Source: CAYMUR01 sp964393615 (GTDB taxonomy: Bacteria > Planctomycetota > Planctomycetia > Pirellulales > Pirellulaceae). From it: a stretch of DNA of 64,000 nt. Below, one piece after another: positions 8,771 to 18,703 of the stretch (its first letter is position 1; the number at the start of each line of letters is the position of its first letter). Location: assembly GCA_964393615.1 (NCBI GenBank), contig CAYMUR010000010.1, positions 1 to 64,000 of the forward strand, written 5' to 3'. The notes under the pieces are model-generated. The model was not told the origin of the DNA and did not search any database. It saw only the letters and a list, made by a program, of their open reading frames with translations. A program made the position numbers and the translations under genes.

Positions 8771-9814
8771 TCAGAAAAGCTTTCCTTGGGGGCCGATTCC
8801 GTTGTCTTCCTGGGGCAAAGCGACATTCAAATGCTGATAAGTCCGAGTGGTGGCGACCCGGCCACGAGGTGTACGGACTACTAATTCCGTCCTAAGCAAG
8901 AATGGTTCTACTTCGTCCGATAACGTGTCGACTGGAACGTTGATTGTATGGGCAATGGCTTCAATTCCAGCCGGACCGCCACCAAACACACGGATAATGG
9001 TCTCTAGGTACTTGCGGTCTTGCTGATCCAGTCCCAGGTTATCGACACCGGCCATGGTTAAGGCTGCAATCGCCAACTCAGAGGTGATCTTTCCGTCGGC
9101 CTTGCTGGTGGCATAGTCGCGAACCCACCGTAGATGATTATTCGCGACGCGGGGTGTACCCCGGCTGCGCGAGGCAATCAAGTTGGCGGCTTCTGGCGGC
9201 ATTTCTACTCCCAGTTTGGTCGCATTGATCTGCAATATTTTAGACAATTCATCGACGCTATAAAATTCGAGGTGTTCACGGAGTTGAAACCGGTCGCGTA
9301 ACGGTGCTGAAAGTGTTCCACTGCGGGTGGTGGCTCCGATTAGTGTGAAAGGTTTGAGCCACAGGTTCATCGTTCTTGCATTGGTGCCTTCGCCATGCAC
9401 GATGTCGATACGAAAATCTTCCATTGCCGTGTAGAGATATTCTTCGATGGCGACCGACAAGCGGTGGATCTCGTCAATAAAAAGTACGGACCGGTCGTCT
9501 GCATTGGTCAAATAGGGTACTAAGTCTTTGGGAGCACTGAGCGCAGCACCACTCGTCAATTGGACGTTGACTCCCATTTCACGTGGAATACACATTGCAA
9601 AAGTAGTCTTGCCCAGTCCAGGAGGACCGTCAAGCAGGATGTGTCCTAGTGGTTCATTCCGTTTGCGGGCTGCGTCGACCGCGATGCGAATTCTTTCGTA
9701 GACTTCTCTTTGCCCCACCATATCTTCCATACGTTGTGGGCGGAGGTCGCGGTCACCATCGTCGCTGGAGGAGCCATCATCGGTATTTTGTTGAATGATT
9801 GGTTCACGTGTCAT
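8771..9814 (-). CDS. ruvB: Holliday junction branch-migration helicase RuvB
   Basis: Hexameric AAA+ motor that drives branch migration of Holliday junctions with RuvA. 347 residues: Walker A GPPGLGKT at 63-70, Walker B LFIDEIH, sensor-like GATTRSGTLSAPLRDRF, and the C-terminal winged-helix end RTPRGRVATTRTYQHL. It follows ruvA by 12 bases on the same strand. ruvC is not adjacent. The length is normal. Confidence 0.96.
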   Translation of the reverse strand: MTREPIIQQNTDDGSSSDDGDRDLRPQRMEDMVGQREVYERIRIAVDAARKRNEPLGHILLDGPPGLGKTTFAMCIPREMGVNVQLTSGAALSAPKDLVPYLTNADDRSVLFIDEIHRLSVAIEEYLYTAMEDFRIDIVHGEGTNARTMNLWLKPFTLIGATTRSGTLSAPLRDRFQLREHLEFYSVDELSKILQINATKLGVEMPPEAANLIASRSRGTPRVANNHLRWVRDYATSKADGKITSELAIAALTMAGVDNLGLDQQDRKYLETIIRVFGGGPAGIEAIAHTINVPVDTLSDEVEPFLLRTELVVRTPRGRVATTRTYQHLNVALPQEDNGIGPQGKLF

Positions 9815-9826
9815 GGCAAATCCGTG

Positions 9827-10453
9827 TTACTTTTCGTGGCTGTACTGGTAAACCGCTTGAATCATCGATTCGGCGTCTTTAAATTGGGTCTTGGTGGCCA
9901 GGGTTCCGTCCATCAATCGTCTCGCTTCGGATTCGGAATGCCCCAGACTGCGAAGTATCTCGAACACCTCGTTAACCAGGTCCCGTTCGACTTGTGTTTC
10001 GAAGTCCTGTTCATGTGTTACCAGTAGGGCGAATTTGGGAACCTTGCGCCGCAGTTTCGCAATAATTCTTTCGGCGGTGGCGGGGCCGATGCCAGGAAGT
10101 GCAGAGAGGCCTTTTATGTCCTGATCCTCGATAGTGGCTGCGACTTCCTGAACAGGCCGCACCATGGCACGCAATGCTTTGCTGGCCCCCACACCATCGA
10201 CGGAACAAAAAAGCTGGAAAAACTCGCGTTCCGCTTCGTTGGAAAATCCGACAAGTCGAGGGGTCAAGCGTCCTTGCGCTGGATTACCTTCCAGGTAATG
10301 GACGGTATGCAGGGAGATGGACTCACCGACACTTCCTTGTAACTGACGGCGTACAAACTCTGGAATGCGAATACTGTACTCCAGTGACTCTACGGCCAGC
10401 GTCAAATGAGAGTCCCCAACGGCCAATAGTTTTCCTGTTATTTTTGATATCAA
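9827..10453 (-). CDS. ruvA: Holliday junction DNA-binding protein RuvA
   Basis: Binds four-way DNA junctions and recruits RuvB. 208 residues: N-terminal OB-fold beginning MISKITGKLLAVG, two helix-hairpin-helix motifs (FCSVDGVGASKAL and LSALPGIGPATAERI), and a C-terminal three-helix RuvB-binding domain ending near the stop. First gene of a ruvA-ruvB pair; no ruvC upstream. The region 10454-10658 upstream of it contains no recognisable gene. Confidence 0.95.
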   Translation of the reverse strand: MISKITGKLLAVGDSHLTLAVESLEYSIRIPEFVRRQLQGSVGESISLHTVHYLEGNPAQGRLTPRLVGFSNEAEREFFQLFCSVDGVGASKALRAMVRPVQEVAATIEDQDIKGLSALPGIGPATAERIIAKLRRKVPKFALLVTHEQDFETQVERDLVNEVFEILRSLGHSESEARRLMDGTLATKTQFKDAESMIQAVYQYSHEK

Positions 10454-10658
10454 CTGTCACCCTCCGTACAATTGGTTTATTTGTCGCTGGTTTGTGAAGG
10501 ACCACTTATTGGCAGTCCGGACCGTATGGAAGCGACTCTTATTTTAGCCTTTTTGTGATGGATCGGTAGAACCAACGATGGTCTCAAACATAACGCGTGA
10601 GAGTCATGGCGTCGAGACGCGACAGGCGGTAAGGCGAGCCAGTGGGATTGGATGCCTA

Positions 10659-13097
10659 TTAACGCTTACCGCGTCCGGTTGGAAACTTGCATTTTGCCCA
10701 AAATGGATATTGACGGTCTCCCCGAGTGCGGACATCTTCGAGCAAAACCTCGAGGCTTGGCTTCGCCGATTCGGGGTTGGCATGAGTTTTTCCGTTAATC
10801 ACAATCGAGATCGGTTGGCTAAAGTCGACGGTGTCGGGTGACAACCAAACGGTGATTTGGCCTGCCCCAGTTTTGACACGCAGGTGGTTTTTGGATGACT
10901 GGGAACCACTTGTAATAACCGGTCGGACACCGTTTTTGGGAGGCCAGTGGACGGGTTCGACCAGGGAACGCTTGGGGATCTGGTCAATTTCTACCCACCA
11001 GCCGAAATTGTCCCAAGTTCGCATTGCATGGAATTCAAACGTTGCCGGTGAAAAATCCCTTTGCTGCAGTGACATCCAGTCAAAAAGTCGCAGGATTTCA
11101 TCTTGAAAATGTTCATGGCCACGCCCCAGAAATTGAGAGATCACGACATCGAAATCGGATTTGGTAAGATACCGATCGAAATCTCGTACATTGCGGCTTA
11201 ATTTATTTCCGTCCAACTCTCCCGTTACAAAGAACATGGGTAGTTGCCGTCCGTTTTGCCAATAGCGTGAAATGTACTTGTCGGACGTGGCGACAATTGG
11301 AATCACACCTGCCCACAGGTCGGGATGTGCCAGGCCGATGTCCCAAGCTGCGTCACCACCCATTGAATATCCACTGAGAAATACCCGATCCGTGTCGACC
11401 GAGAACCTCTTGCAGGCATCGCGCAACGTGAACAGCACCGCAGCGTGTTCGCGCGCAGAGTATTCATAGGTCGACTGAAATTCTTTTGTCCATTGCGGTG
11501 CAATGACAATGTAGCCATGTCGACTTGCTTGACCACGACGGCGTCCCGTCTGTTCATCGTAGCTGCCTGCCCACCAATCGATCTGGTGCTCTGGTGTCGT
11601 GTTGGCAGATTGTAGCGTGACAATTGCCGGATAGCGACGCGTTGGATCATATTCAGGTGGCAGTTGTACCCAGTAGCTCGTATCGGAATGCTCCGTGATA
11701 ACCGGTACGGAACGGTTGATCAAGCCGGGGATTTTTATATCCATGTTCTCGTTATCGGAATCCAGGGGAGGGATAATGTGCGCAATGATCTGGGCGACGT
11801 AAGCTGGTGTACCACCCTCAAGGCTTTGGATCTCCTGGAGTATTTTCTGGCGTTCTGCGGCCAAGGTTGCCTGTAAATATTTCAACACCAGATTTCGTAC
11901 GCGGTACAGTGACATGGCCACCGTTAAGTTTTGTTCGTTGGATCCACTACCCAAGACCCAGGCACTGACACCTAAAGCCAGTTTTTGTTCCGCTGCCAAC
12001 TCAGTATCGTCCGCCAGTCTGAGGTAGCTCCGCAAGCGGGGCAATGTGTTCATGCTCAAGCCCGCCTCGATTTCCTTCTGCAGGGCAACAAGGCTTTTCT
12101 GGATTGCATCATCTTCTATCTGAGTCGTCTGCTGAGCAAATAATTGTAGAACCCGGTCGGCCCGTGATTTCTGATCGTTGTACTCGTCTAAAAGTTGTTG
12201 CACTTTGAGCAATGTCTCTTGAGCGACGTGTTCGTCTGGAAAATTGGATAACAGGTGCCACGCCAAGCCGTACTGCCCGGCCTGTTTTCGGCGTTGGATT
12301 TCACGAATTGTCTGATTAGCACTCAACTGTCGTAGCGCTCGTTCTTGATTTTCGAGCTGGTTCAGTTCCGGAAATTTCTGAATGATCGACTCCAGTTCGG
12401 AGCGTGCGTCGGCATATCGTTCCGCATGCGTATAAAATCGGACCAAGCGCAGTCGGTCGTTCGCATTGTCAGAGTCTAGGCGTTGCAAAAGAATTGCACG
12501 AAGGATGTCTTTTGGGATTGAACTAGTTGCAAGCCGCATGTCCCATCCGATTGACCGGGTAGCCAGCAAACCTTCGACTTTAGTCCATTGCGGTGTAATT
12601 TCTGTGATGCCCTGAATAACGTCTACCCGGCCGCGCCCTTTTACCGTGATAGAAAATATTCGACGACCAAACTCGTCAAACGGTGTTACTCCCAGAATCG
12701 ATCCGACGCTGCTGATTGCCTTTCCGCTTTTGGCTACCCGTTGCGGAATCTGAAAACGTTCCAGTGTATGGGGCGGAGTTTCTGCAAGATCAGCAACCTG
12801 GTAACTAGAAAAATAAGTTCGTCGTAAATCGTCCGTCACAAAACCGATGAGGCGAAGATTGGAATTAGTACCGTTCGTTTGTTTTTCAAACGGGTTTTGT
12901 AACACGCTGGACAGTTTTCCTGCGCGCCCCTCGAGCGTTGTCCCATTTTTCAACTTGATCACTGCTGCGGGAGATTCCAATGGTTGCAGCGAAACCAGAT
13001 GGCAGATGGTTGCGATTCCAGCCACGCATCGTCTCCACCGGGCAAACCAGGGGTAACCTGGGGGGCGATTACTCATGGCCCGTATAGCACGCATCAC
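10659..13097 (-). CDS. Secreted alpha/beta hydrolase (esterase/peptidase-like) with helical N-terminal half
   Basis: 812 residues. A short hydrophobic N-terminal stretch (CVAGIATICHLVSLQ) suggests export. Residues about 50-440 are mostly helical with TPR-like pairing and start with IKLKNGTTLEGRAGKL, a small beta domain common at the start of planctomycete secreted proteins. Residues about 450-730 form an alpha/beta hydrolase: nucleophile Ser578 in GYSMGG, the acid probably in VTGELDGNK, and a histidine in GRGHEHF. This resembles the PHB-depolymerase/S9-type esterases. The last ~80 residues are a beta-rich tail. The substrate is unknown. ATG codons at 13097, 13094 and 13076 are all possible starts. 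Confidence 0.75.
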   Translation of the reverse strand: MMRAIRAMSNRPPGYPWFARWRRCVAGIATICHLVSLQPLESPAAVIKLKNGTTLEGRAGKLSSVLQNPFEKQTNGTNSNLRLIGFVTDDLRRTYFSSYQVADLAETPPHTLERFQIPQRVAKSGKAISSVGSILGVTPFDEFGRRIFSITVKGRGRVDVIQGITEITPQWTKVEGLLATRSIGWDMRLATSSIPKDILRAILLQRLDSDNANDRLRLVRFYTHAERYADARSELESIIQKFPELNQLENQERALRQLSANQTIREIQRRKQAGQYGLAWHLLSNFPDEHVAQETLLKVQQLLDEYNDQKSRADRVLQLFAQQTTQIEDDAIQKSLVALQKEIEAGLSMNTLPRLRSYLRLADDTELAAEQKLALGVSAWVLGSGSNEQNLTVAMSLYRVRNLVLKYLQATLAAERQKILQEIQSLEGGTPAYVAQIIAHIIPPLDSDNENMDIKIPGLINRSVPVITEHSDTSYWVQLPPEYDPTRRYPAIVTLQSANTTPEHQIDWWAGSYDEQTGRRRGQASRHGYIVIAPQWTKEFQSTYEYSAREHAAVLFTLRDACKRFSVDTDRVFLSGYSMGGDAAWDIGLAHPDLWAGVIPIVATSDKYISRYWQNGRQLPMFFVTGELDGNKLSRNVRDFDRYLTKSDFDVVISQFLGRGHEHFQDEILRLFDWMSLQQRDFSPATFEFHAMRTWDNFGWWVEIDQIPKRSLVEPVHWPPKNGVRPVITSGSQSSKNHLRVKTGAGQITVWLSPDTVDFSQPISIVINGKTHANPESAKPSLEVLLEDVRTRGDRQYPFWAKCKFPTGRGKR

Positions 13098-13387
13098 AGC
13101 ACGCCTCCGTTGGTCGAATCGTCCGCCCCTGTCAAAATTACCCTACGCGATATCTTTATTTTCGTCGAGAAAGGTCCACGTCAACTAGAATCGACCATTA
13201 CGCCGAAGCCACCCTGCCTAATAGGTAATCTCATTTTGTTTTTTCGCTAGAAATATCGGTAGTTTGTGGCAATTGCGACCTTTTGCGGCTCCGCAGTAGA
13301 CCAACCAAGCTGTGGTTTTGGGCCCTCCATCTTCCGCCATTGACATTATTTGTTAAATGGAGAAAATGGGACAAGTGGGGTAAATAC

Positions 13388-13651
13388 ATGAGGGATGTCT
13401 CGGTGGTACCGCGAGTATTTTTTTCTTGTTTGGTGTACGGATGGGCGGTGCTCACCGTCGCCTTTGCCGTCTTAATGGGCGCCGAATCGTTGGCGCGTGG
13501 TACAGGAGATCTGGTGGCAGCCCAGGGGTTGTGGTGGGCGGCCATGGTTTGCTTGATCGGGGTGGCCGTGGACCTCGTACTGCTAGTGGGCGTGTTGGGG
13601 GTCGAGTCACTTGCACATCGTGACCAACATTCTGATCCCGAAGATTCTTGA
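13388..13651 (+). CDS. Small two-helix membrane protein, unknown function
   Basis: 87 residues from the ATG at 13388, with two hydrophobic segments (RVFFSCLVYGWAVLTVAFAV and LWWAAMVCLIGVAVDLVLL) and a short acidic tail. Longer versions would need a TTG at 13283. No family recognised. The composition fits a real membrane protein rather than a chance open frame; it is isolated between a minus-strand hydrolase and the zinc-ribbon gene. Confidence 0.45.
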   Translation: MRDVSVVPRVFFSCLVYGWAVLTVAFAVLMGAESLARGTGDLVAAQGLWWAAMVCLIGVAVDLVLLVGVLGVESLAHRDQHSDPEDS

Positions 13652-13893
13652 ACTTTTTTGGATTTCTGCTCATAGTACAGAGGACTACTTGCAGTGTGGC
13701 TGAACGAACGGAGTACCATGGGGAATCCTTGTTATTTCGGCCAAGTGTGGTAGCCATTGGTTGTCATGGCCCAGTCTTACCGTAGTGTCCCTCTGCGGTT
13801 ACCGATGAAAGATTGGAGGGTTCATGGCGCGCGAGCCAATCCTGTGTCACCGTGTGATGATGCGGTTTTCCCTAGAGGGTCATTGGACATTGT

Positions 13894-14754
13894 ATGCCCA
13901 TTCGTTTTCGTTGTCCGCGTTGTGACCGTAAGCTAAAGGCAAAAAGTTTTGCCGTTGGTAAGGTTGTAAACTGCCCTGGTTGCCATGCCGAGATCAGTAT
14001 TCCGTCAGAAAACGCAGCTTCCACTACGCTGGCAATGCGCGACGCAGAGGAAGTGACCGGCACGGAATCAGCCGGGGATATCTACACTCAGTTTGTCGTT
14101 TATGATGAAGACGAAATCGATTTCGATACAGGGGAGGTTGTTTCACCTAATGAACCACAGCCGGTTGATTACGTCGTCTTGCCGCACAAAGTCATCTATA
14201 TCCAAGGTGCGTTGTTGGGCGTTCTGTCGATAATCGTATTTGGTTTAGGGCTATGGTGTGGCGTATTGCTCGATTCACCGACAGAGAAACAGATGGTATA
14301 CGGCGGTGTTTTTGGAACGGTTACATTTGCGACAACGTCTGGCAATCCCCAGCCTGATATTGGGGTGGTGGTGATGGCATTGCCGGTGGAAACGTTACCT
14401 GATGAGAAAATCCAACCTGGGGCGTTTCGACCGGACAAGCCACCGCCCAGTGCAGATCATCACGGTGTGTTAAGTATTGCGGCGCTGGGAGGCCAATTTA
14501 CGCGGGCCGATACGGTTGGCAAGTATCGGGTCGCCAATCTGCGGCCTGGAATGTATTTCATTTTATATCTGACAGGAAATGTAAGGCGCAACAGCGGAGA
14601 TTTACCAGACAGTGCTGACTTGGCAGAGTTGGGGCGATATTTTATCAGTCCTACCAAACTTCTGGGAAATTGCGATTACCACTGGCAAAAGCGGCGTATT
14701 ACGGGTGAACACCGCTGGGACATGCATTTTGAGGTAGCGGATGTGACTCCTTGA
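13894..14754 (+). CDS. Zinc-ribbon membrane protein of planctomycete type
   Basis: 286 residues. It begins MPIRFRCPRCDRKLKAK with a second CPGC pair at about residues 28-31, a four-cysteine zinc ribbon typical of many planctomycete membrane proteins. An acidic linker leads to one transmembrane helix (ALLGVLSIIVFGLGLWCGVL, about 108-127). The C-terminal ~160 residues follow the membrane and resemble a beta-sandwich/transthyretin-like domain (GVVVMALPVE, YRVANLRPGMYFILYL). The ribbon would be cytosolic and the sandwich external. Function unknown. Confidence 0.7.
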   Translation: MPIRFRCPRCDRKLKAKSFAVGKVVNCPGCHAEISIPSENAASTTLAMRDAEEVTGTESAGDIYTQFVVYDEDEIDFDTGEVVSPNEPQPVDYVVLPHKVIYIQGALLGVLSIIVFGLGLWCGVLLDSPTEKQMVYGGVFGTVTFATTSGNPQPDIGVVVMALPVETLPDEKIQPGAFRPDKPPPSADHHGVLSIAALGGQFTRADTVGKYRVANLRPGMYFILYLTGNVRRNSGDLPDSADLAELGRYFISPTKLLGNCDYHWQKRRITGEHRWDMHFEVADVTP

Positions 14755-14974
14755 TCTCCAGGGGTTTTGGGAGTAGGACGTCAGTCATTGGTAGGGCCTT
14801 GGACCACTGCTTGAGTGGGAGGTGGATGTATCCAAGATCGCCGCGTGTCATGTTTTCGAAGAATAAGAATGCTTTGAATTTGCCAACCTTAAGCCCGCAC
14901 ATGGTTTTTTGGACGTCCGCATGTCTGAGAAGTGTGGCCTTGAACTAGGTTTGATACCTGGCGTACGCATCGAA

Positions 14975-16675
14975 TTAAGCCACAACTTCGCGACGGCGGT
15001 TGACGTAGTCCCAGACAACATAGCGGTCAAGGTCATTTCCGCTGGTAAAGAAAACTCGACCGCGGGTAGATTCTGCCATGCGATACGCGAAACGGATATC
15101 TTCTTCTGACTGAGACCAACTAGGTACCAGAAATAAATTGATAGTGATATGGTCACGTTGACATAGCATCGCTTCACGCATTGTTGCTTCTTCGGTCAAG
15201 GGGTGTGGAGGATAAAGCATGTACAGTTCATGGCCGTCAAAGTGTGCAGTTGGGAGACCATCGGTGATGAGAATGATTTGTCGGTTCAGCGTGTTTTGGG
15301 TACTCAATAACTGCCGTGCGAGTTGCAGGCCGTGTTGGATATTTGTGAAATGAGGTGGGATTTGGAATTCGCTGATGTCCGGACGGCTCATGTCGACTTT
15401 GAATTGGACGACCGGATCGTGGATCGTTACCGGCTTGGGCATAAGTTCGATGATTTCACCGGGCCGTCTGCTTTTAGCAAAGGTGTACATTTCGACGAAA
15501 TGTAAAAAATCACCTGGGTATTCGCTGCGAATCAACCCCTCCATGGCAAGTGCCATTCGCTTCACGTTCATGTATTGGCCGTCGTAACGCATTGAGCCAC
15601 TCATGTCCATCACCATGGCGGTCGCGCATTGAGGCCTATTCCGTGTGCGATGGACCACGATGTCTTCCGGTTTGAGTCGCACCGGGAGGCTCGGGCCGTT
15701 GCGAAGAAGAGAATTGACGAAGGACTGGGGGATATCCATGTGCGTGATCGAATCACCAAATTCGTAGGGTTTCGTTGCTTGCATCTCGATCGCTCCTTCG
15801 CCCACGACGGCATCTTGGTGCCGACCGGATCGTGATGCTTGTAAGTGGCTGAAGATGTTTTGTAACAAGCGGCCTTGGAATAAACGGTAAGCTTTAGGGG
15901 TGAGGCGGAATGCTTGGCCGTCCTTTTCCAGGCCCTGTCGCGCGGCCATTTCACGTACATGGTCTTCCACCATTTGTCGCAGTGCATCAAGTTCAGCCAG
16001 GTCGCCAGGTTCCGTTAATTCGGCTAACGCTTCCATATCGATCAAGCCGATTTGTGCGGTTTCACGAGCCTGTTCCAGTTGTTCTAGTAACTCGTCAATT
16101 TGTAACAATTCTTGTTTGACGGCGATTGCTTCATCGATGGTCAGAGCGGAACGCCCGGTAAACTTATATTTTGCGATTAGTTCCTCGACTTCGTATTGTT
16201 CACCAAGGCGTTCGATCAATTGGACAAGGTGTCGTGCAAAAGATGAGGTGTCATCTTCGACCGAATACCATAGGCGTTCCAGGTCAAAGATCTGTTGATC
16301 GTGTACCGCTTGTTCGTAACGTTGGCGGAAACGGGGCGGTGGCTGATTGTACTGGGCTTGTTTGAGATAGGCTTGTCGAGATTTGCGGTGGACAGAGTCT
16401 GTTTCGTAGGTTTCCAGGATTTTTCGTTTCCGTTCCTGCAACAGCGATTTCAAAGCATCAAGGCTTGGACCCAGGTTAGAAATCTGGCTCGGATCCAGGC
16501 GGATAGCTCGTGCCAATTCTTCGTCCGATAGACGGTGGTTGCTGCCAAACATGAGCATGTGTTCCATCGCCGGTGACACGAGGTCTGGAGGCGGTTGCGT
16601 CGGACTAGGAAACCGCTGGGGATCATATTTTTGATAGGTGTGGATTACACCACCAAGGCGGGCAGGAGTTGCCAT
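14975..16675 (-). CDS. VWA-domain protein, chelatase/MoxR-partner type
   Basis: About 566 residues starting at MATPARLGG; an upstream in-frame start at 16711 would add 12. The N-terminal ~330 residues are helical and charged (coiled-coil-like ERLGEQYEVEELIAKYK). The C-terminal von Willebrand A domain has the MIDAS motif DMSGSM with the first aspartate at residue 357, and ILITDGLPT. Such proteins work with AAA+ ATPases that load metals or remodel proteins; the matching ATPase is the minus-strand gene at 17279-18700, 600 bases upstream, with a small opposite-strand gene between. The pair resembles the mycobacterial Rv0958/Rv0959 type. The target is unknown. Confidence 0.8.
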   Translation of the reverse strand: MATPARLGGVIHTYQKYDPQRFPSPTQPPPDLVSPAMEHMLMFGSNHRLSDEELARAIRLDPSQISNLGPSLDALKSLLQERKRKILETYETDSVHRKSRQAYLKQAQYNQPPPRFRQRYEQAVHDQQIFDLERLWYSVEDDTSSFARHLVQLIERLGEQYEVEELIAKYKFTGRSALTIDEAIAVKQELLQIDELLEQLEQARETAQIGLIDMEALAELTEPGDLAELDALRQMVEDHVREMAARQGLEKDGQAFRLTPKAYRLFQGRLLQNIFSHLQASRSGRHQDAVVGEGAIEMQATKPYEFGDSITHMDIPQSFVNSLLRNGPSLPVRLKPEDIVVHRTRNRPQCATAMVMDMSGSMRYDGQYMNVKRMALAMEGLIRSEYPGDFLHFVEMYTFAKSRRPGEIIELMPKPVTIHDPVVQFKVDMSRPDISEFQIPPHFTNIQHGLQLARQLLSTQNTLNRQIILITDGLPTAHFDGHELYMLYPPHPLTEEATMREAMLCQRDHITINLFLVPSWSQSEEDIRFAYRMAESTRGRVFFTSGNDLDRYVVWDYVNRRREVVA

Positions 16676-16845
16676 ATTCAGGATTCGCCAATTTGGGAAG
16701 AAAAAATGCAAGTCATCGGGTCATATTGGTCGATCATGACAATACGGATTATACCGCGAAGACGAACCTTGCGCTAAGGTTTTTAGAGCCATCGCGCGAA
16801 AAAATATTTTGATGGATTAAGTCTACTCTGTCACAGGCCATCCTC

Positions 16846-17244
16846 ATGGAAAAGACGGTTGCCAATCCAGAAATTGTGGCTGTTGCCGCGCAATGGTGTG
16901 AAATATTGTTGATTTGGGTCGGTTTTGGCACACTGACTGGACTGTGTGCCAAAGCGGTGATGCCTGGACGTGATCCAGGGGGTGCGGTGACGACGCTTAT
17001 GATGGGTATCGCTGGTACTCTTGTCGGGTGTGGCTTACTGGCTTATTTTCAGGGCACAAAAGTGACACCTATCAGTCCCTGGGGATTTGCGCTTGGTACG
17101 GCGGGCGCTTTCGTTCTGCTTTTCTTCTACCGTTTTCTAGGTGGTTACTGGTTTGTAGAAGGTGACGAAGGACTTGTCAGCGGCCAGTCGGGACGCGTAC
17201 GACGTGCGCGACGGCGCTCACGATATTCAGTTTATACTGATTAA
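16846..17244 (+). CDS. GlsB/YeaQ/YmgE-like small membrane protein
   Basis: 132 residues, with three hydrophobic helices and a glycine-rich core (WVGFGTLTGLCAKAVMPGRD, GGAVTTLMMGIAGTLVGCGL, GFALGTAGAFVLLFFYRFL). The order and the GRDPGG turn match the transglycosylase-associated (GlsB/YeaQ) family, often stress-induced membrane proteins of unclear function. The C-terminal tail is basic. It lies on the opposite strand between the VWA and AAA genes, splitting that pair. Confidence 0.7.
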   Translation: MEKTVANPEIVAVAAQWCEILLIWVGFGTLTGLCAKAVMPGRDPGGAVTTLMMGIAGTLVGCGLLAYFQGTKVTPISPWGFALGTAGAFVLLFFYRFLGGYWFVEGDEGLVSGQSGRVRRARRRSRYSVYTD

Positions 17245-17278
17245 GGTGGATTGCCGGTTCCAGCCCTGGCAGCCTGTT

Positions 17279-18700
17279 CTACGGTTCAAATTCGTACAAC
17301 AATTTGCCGTGTGCCTCGGAGCGAGAGACACGGTCGAGAGAGTACAGACCGGCCAGGACAAACTCCACGCACGAAGCACGTACCGCTACATCTTTGGCGG
17401 CATTGACCTCGAACGCCTTGTCCCAGATAGCCGGCACGTGTTGTAATCGTGCTGCATATTCTGTGGAGGGGAGCATGTCACCGACTTCGATACGGATCCC
17501 ACGTCCAAAGATCTCGCTGATTTCGTCCAGGCCGTGTCGGTCTACGTATTCGCTAAATACCGTGCGTATCGCCTCGGCCGTGACCGCTTCGAGGACCTGA
17601 CTTTCTGTCATCTGGTGACTACCCATCAGGTCCAGTTCGAGTTTTCCCAAGGAGGATGAAACAAGATGGCCCAGATCACTAATACGAGGTACCGACGGAT
17701 GCTCATTGAGGAGCACAGCACGCTGTCTGGCACTAGCAATCATTGTGCGGAAATTTGCCATGCTGAATCGTGCACTGACGCCTGATTGTTGGTCAATGTA
17801 TTTTGATTGGCGAGCGCAGATTGTGATTTGTTCGATGATCTCACACATGAAATAAGGTAAAACCACAGGAAATTCACCGTCCAGTGACATGCCAGATTCG
17901 TGTTGGGTGATCTGGATTCCTAACTCTCGTTCACGAGGATAATGCGTATGGATGGTGCTGCCGATACGGTCTTTTAACTGCGGAATGACCTTGCCACTGC
18001 GGTTGTAAGTCGATGGGTTCGCCGAAAACAGGATCAGGATATCGATGTCGAATTGAACCGGGTACCCACGAATCTGCACATCGCGTTCTTCGAGGATGTT
18101 GAATAATCCGACTTGTACTAGCTCGTCTAATTCCGGCAATTCGTTCATGGCAAAAATACCACGGTGCATCCGTGGGATCAGGCCGAAATGGAGTGCTTCT
18201 TCGGTTGACATACTGACACCGCCAGCCAGTTTAGCCGGATCGATTTCACCGATGATGTCGGCGAATTTGGTGCCCGGAGCCAATCGTTCTGCGTAACGTT
18301 CGCTGCGTGGCCACCAGGCGATAGGGACCTGTTCAGCCGGAGTTGAGGCGATGTATTGTTTTGCAACGGTACTGATCGGGTGCTTTGGATCTTCGTGAAA
18401 CGGAGTGTCAGGTAAATCGAGATATGGAATGTCTTCGTCCAGGAAGCGTACCAGGTTCCGCATCAGGCGGCTTTTGGCCTGGCCCTTTTCCCCGATAAAG
18501 AGCATGTCGTGCTCAGCGATTAGTGCGAGGTTGATTTCGGGGATTACCGTGTCTTCGTAGCCCACGACGCCAGGAAAAAGCTCTTCGCCGGACGCCAACA
18601 GGCGCAAGAAATTATCACGAATTTCCTGCTTGACCGTTTTGGATTTCCAGCCGCTTTGGCAAAGTTGGGCCAGGTTGCTGGGGTGGTTGGTAGTACACAT
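17279..18700 (-). CDS. AAA+ ATPase, Mg-chelatase/MoxR-like
   Basis: 473 residues. The P-loop is GEKGQAKS (70-77), a variant with alanine where glycine is usual before the lysine. Further on are MNELPELDELVQVGLFNILEE and ILILFSANPSTY, matching the ring-type ATPases of the chelatase I/MoxR group. It follows ilvD by 3 bases, so it is probably co-transcribed with it, and it is upstream of the VWA gene at 14975. Known pairs of this kind couple ATP use to metal insertion or protein activation; no substrate gene is evident here. Cytosolic. Confidence 0.82.
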   Translation of the reverse strand: MCTTNHPSNLAQLCQSGWKSKTVKQEIRDNFLRLLASGEELFPGVVGYEDTVIPEINLALIAEHDMLFIGEKGQAKSRLMRNLVRFLDEDIPYLDLPDTPFHEDPKHPISTVAKQYIASTPAEQVPIAWWPRSERYAERLAPGTKFADIIGEIDPAKLAGGVSMSTEEALHFGLIPRMHRGIFAMNELPELDELVQVGLFNILEERDVQIRGYPVQFDIDILILFSANPSTYNRSGKVIPQLKDRIGSTIHTHYPRERELGIQITQHESGMSLDGEFPVVLPYFMCEIIEQITICARQSKYIDQQSGVSARFSMANFRTMIASARQRAVLLNEHPSVPRISDLGHLVSSSLGKLELDLMGSHQMTESQVLEAVTAEAIRTVFSEYVDRHGLDEISEIFGRGIRIEVGDMLPSTEYAARLQHVPAIWDKAFEVNAAKDVAVRASCVEFVLAGLYSLDRVSRSEAHGKLLYEFEP

Positions 18701-18703
18701 GGA

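Noticed and set aside
14699..14902. Minus-strand open frame after the VWA gene with protein-like text (KFKAFLFFENMTRGDLGYIHL)
   Set aside because: No convincing start or ribosome-binding site, overlaps the end of the zinc-ribbon gene, and would need a frameshift to extend; listed only as a curiosity.
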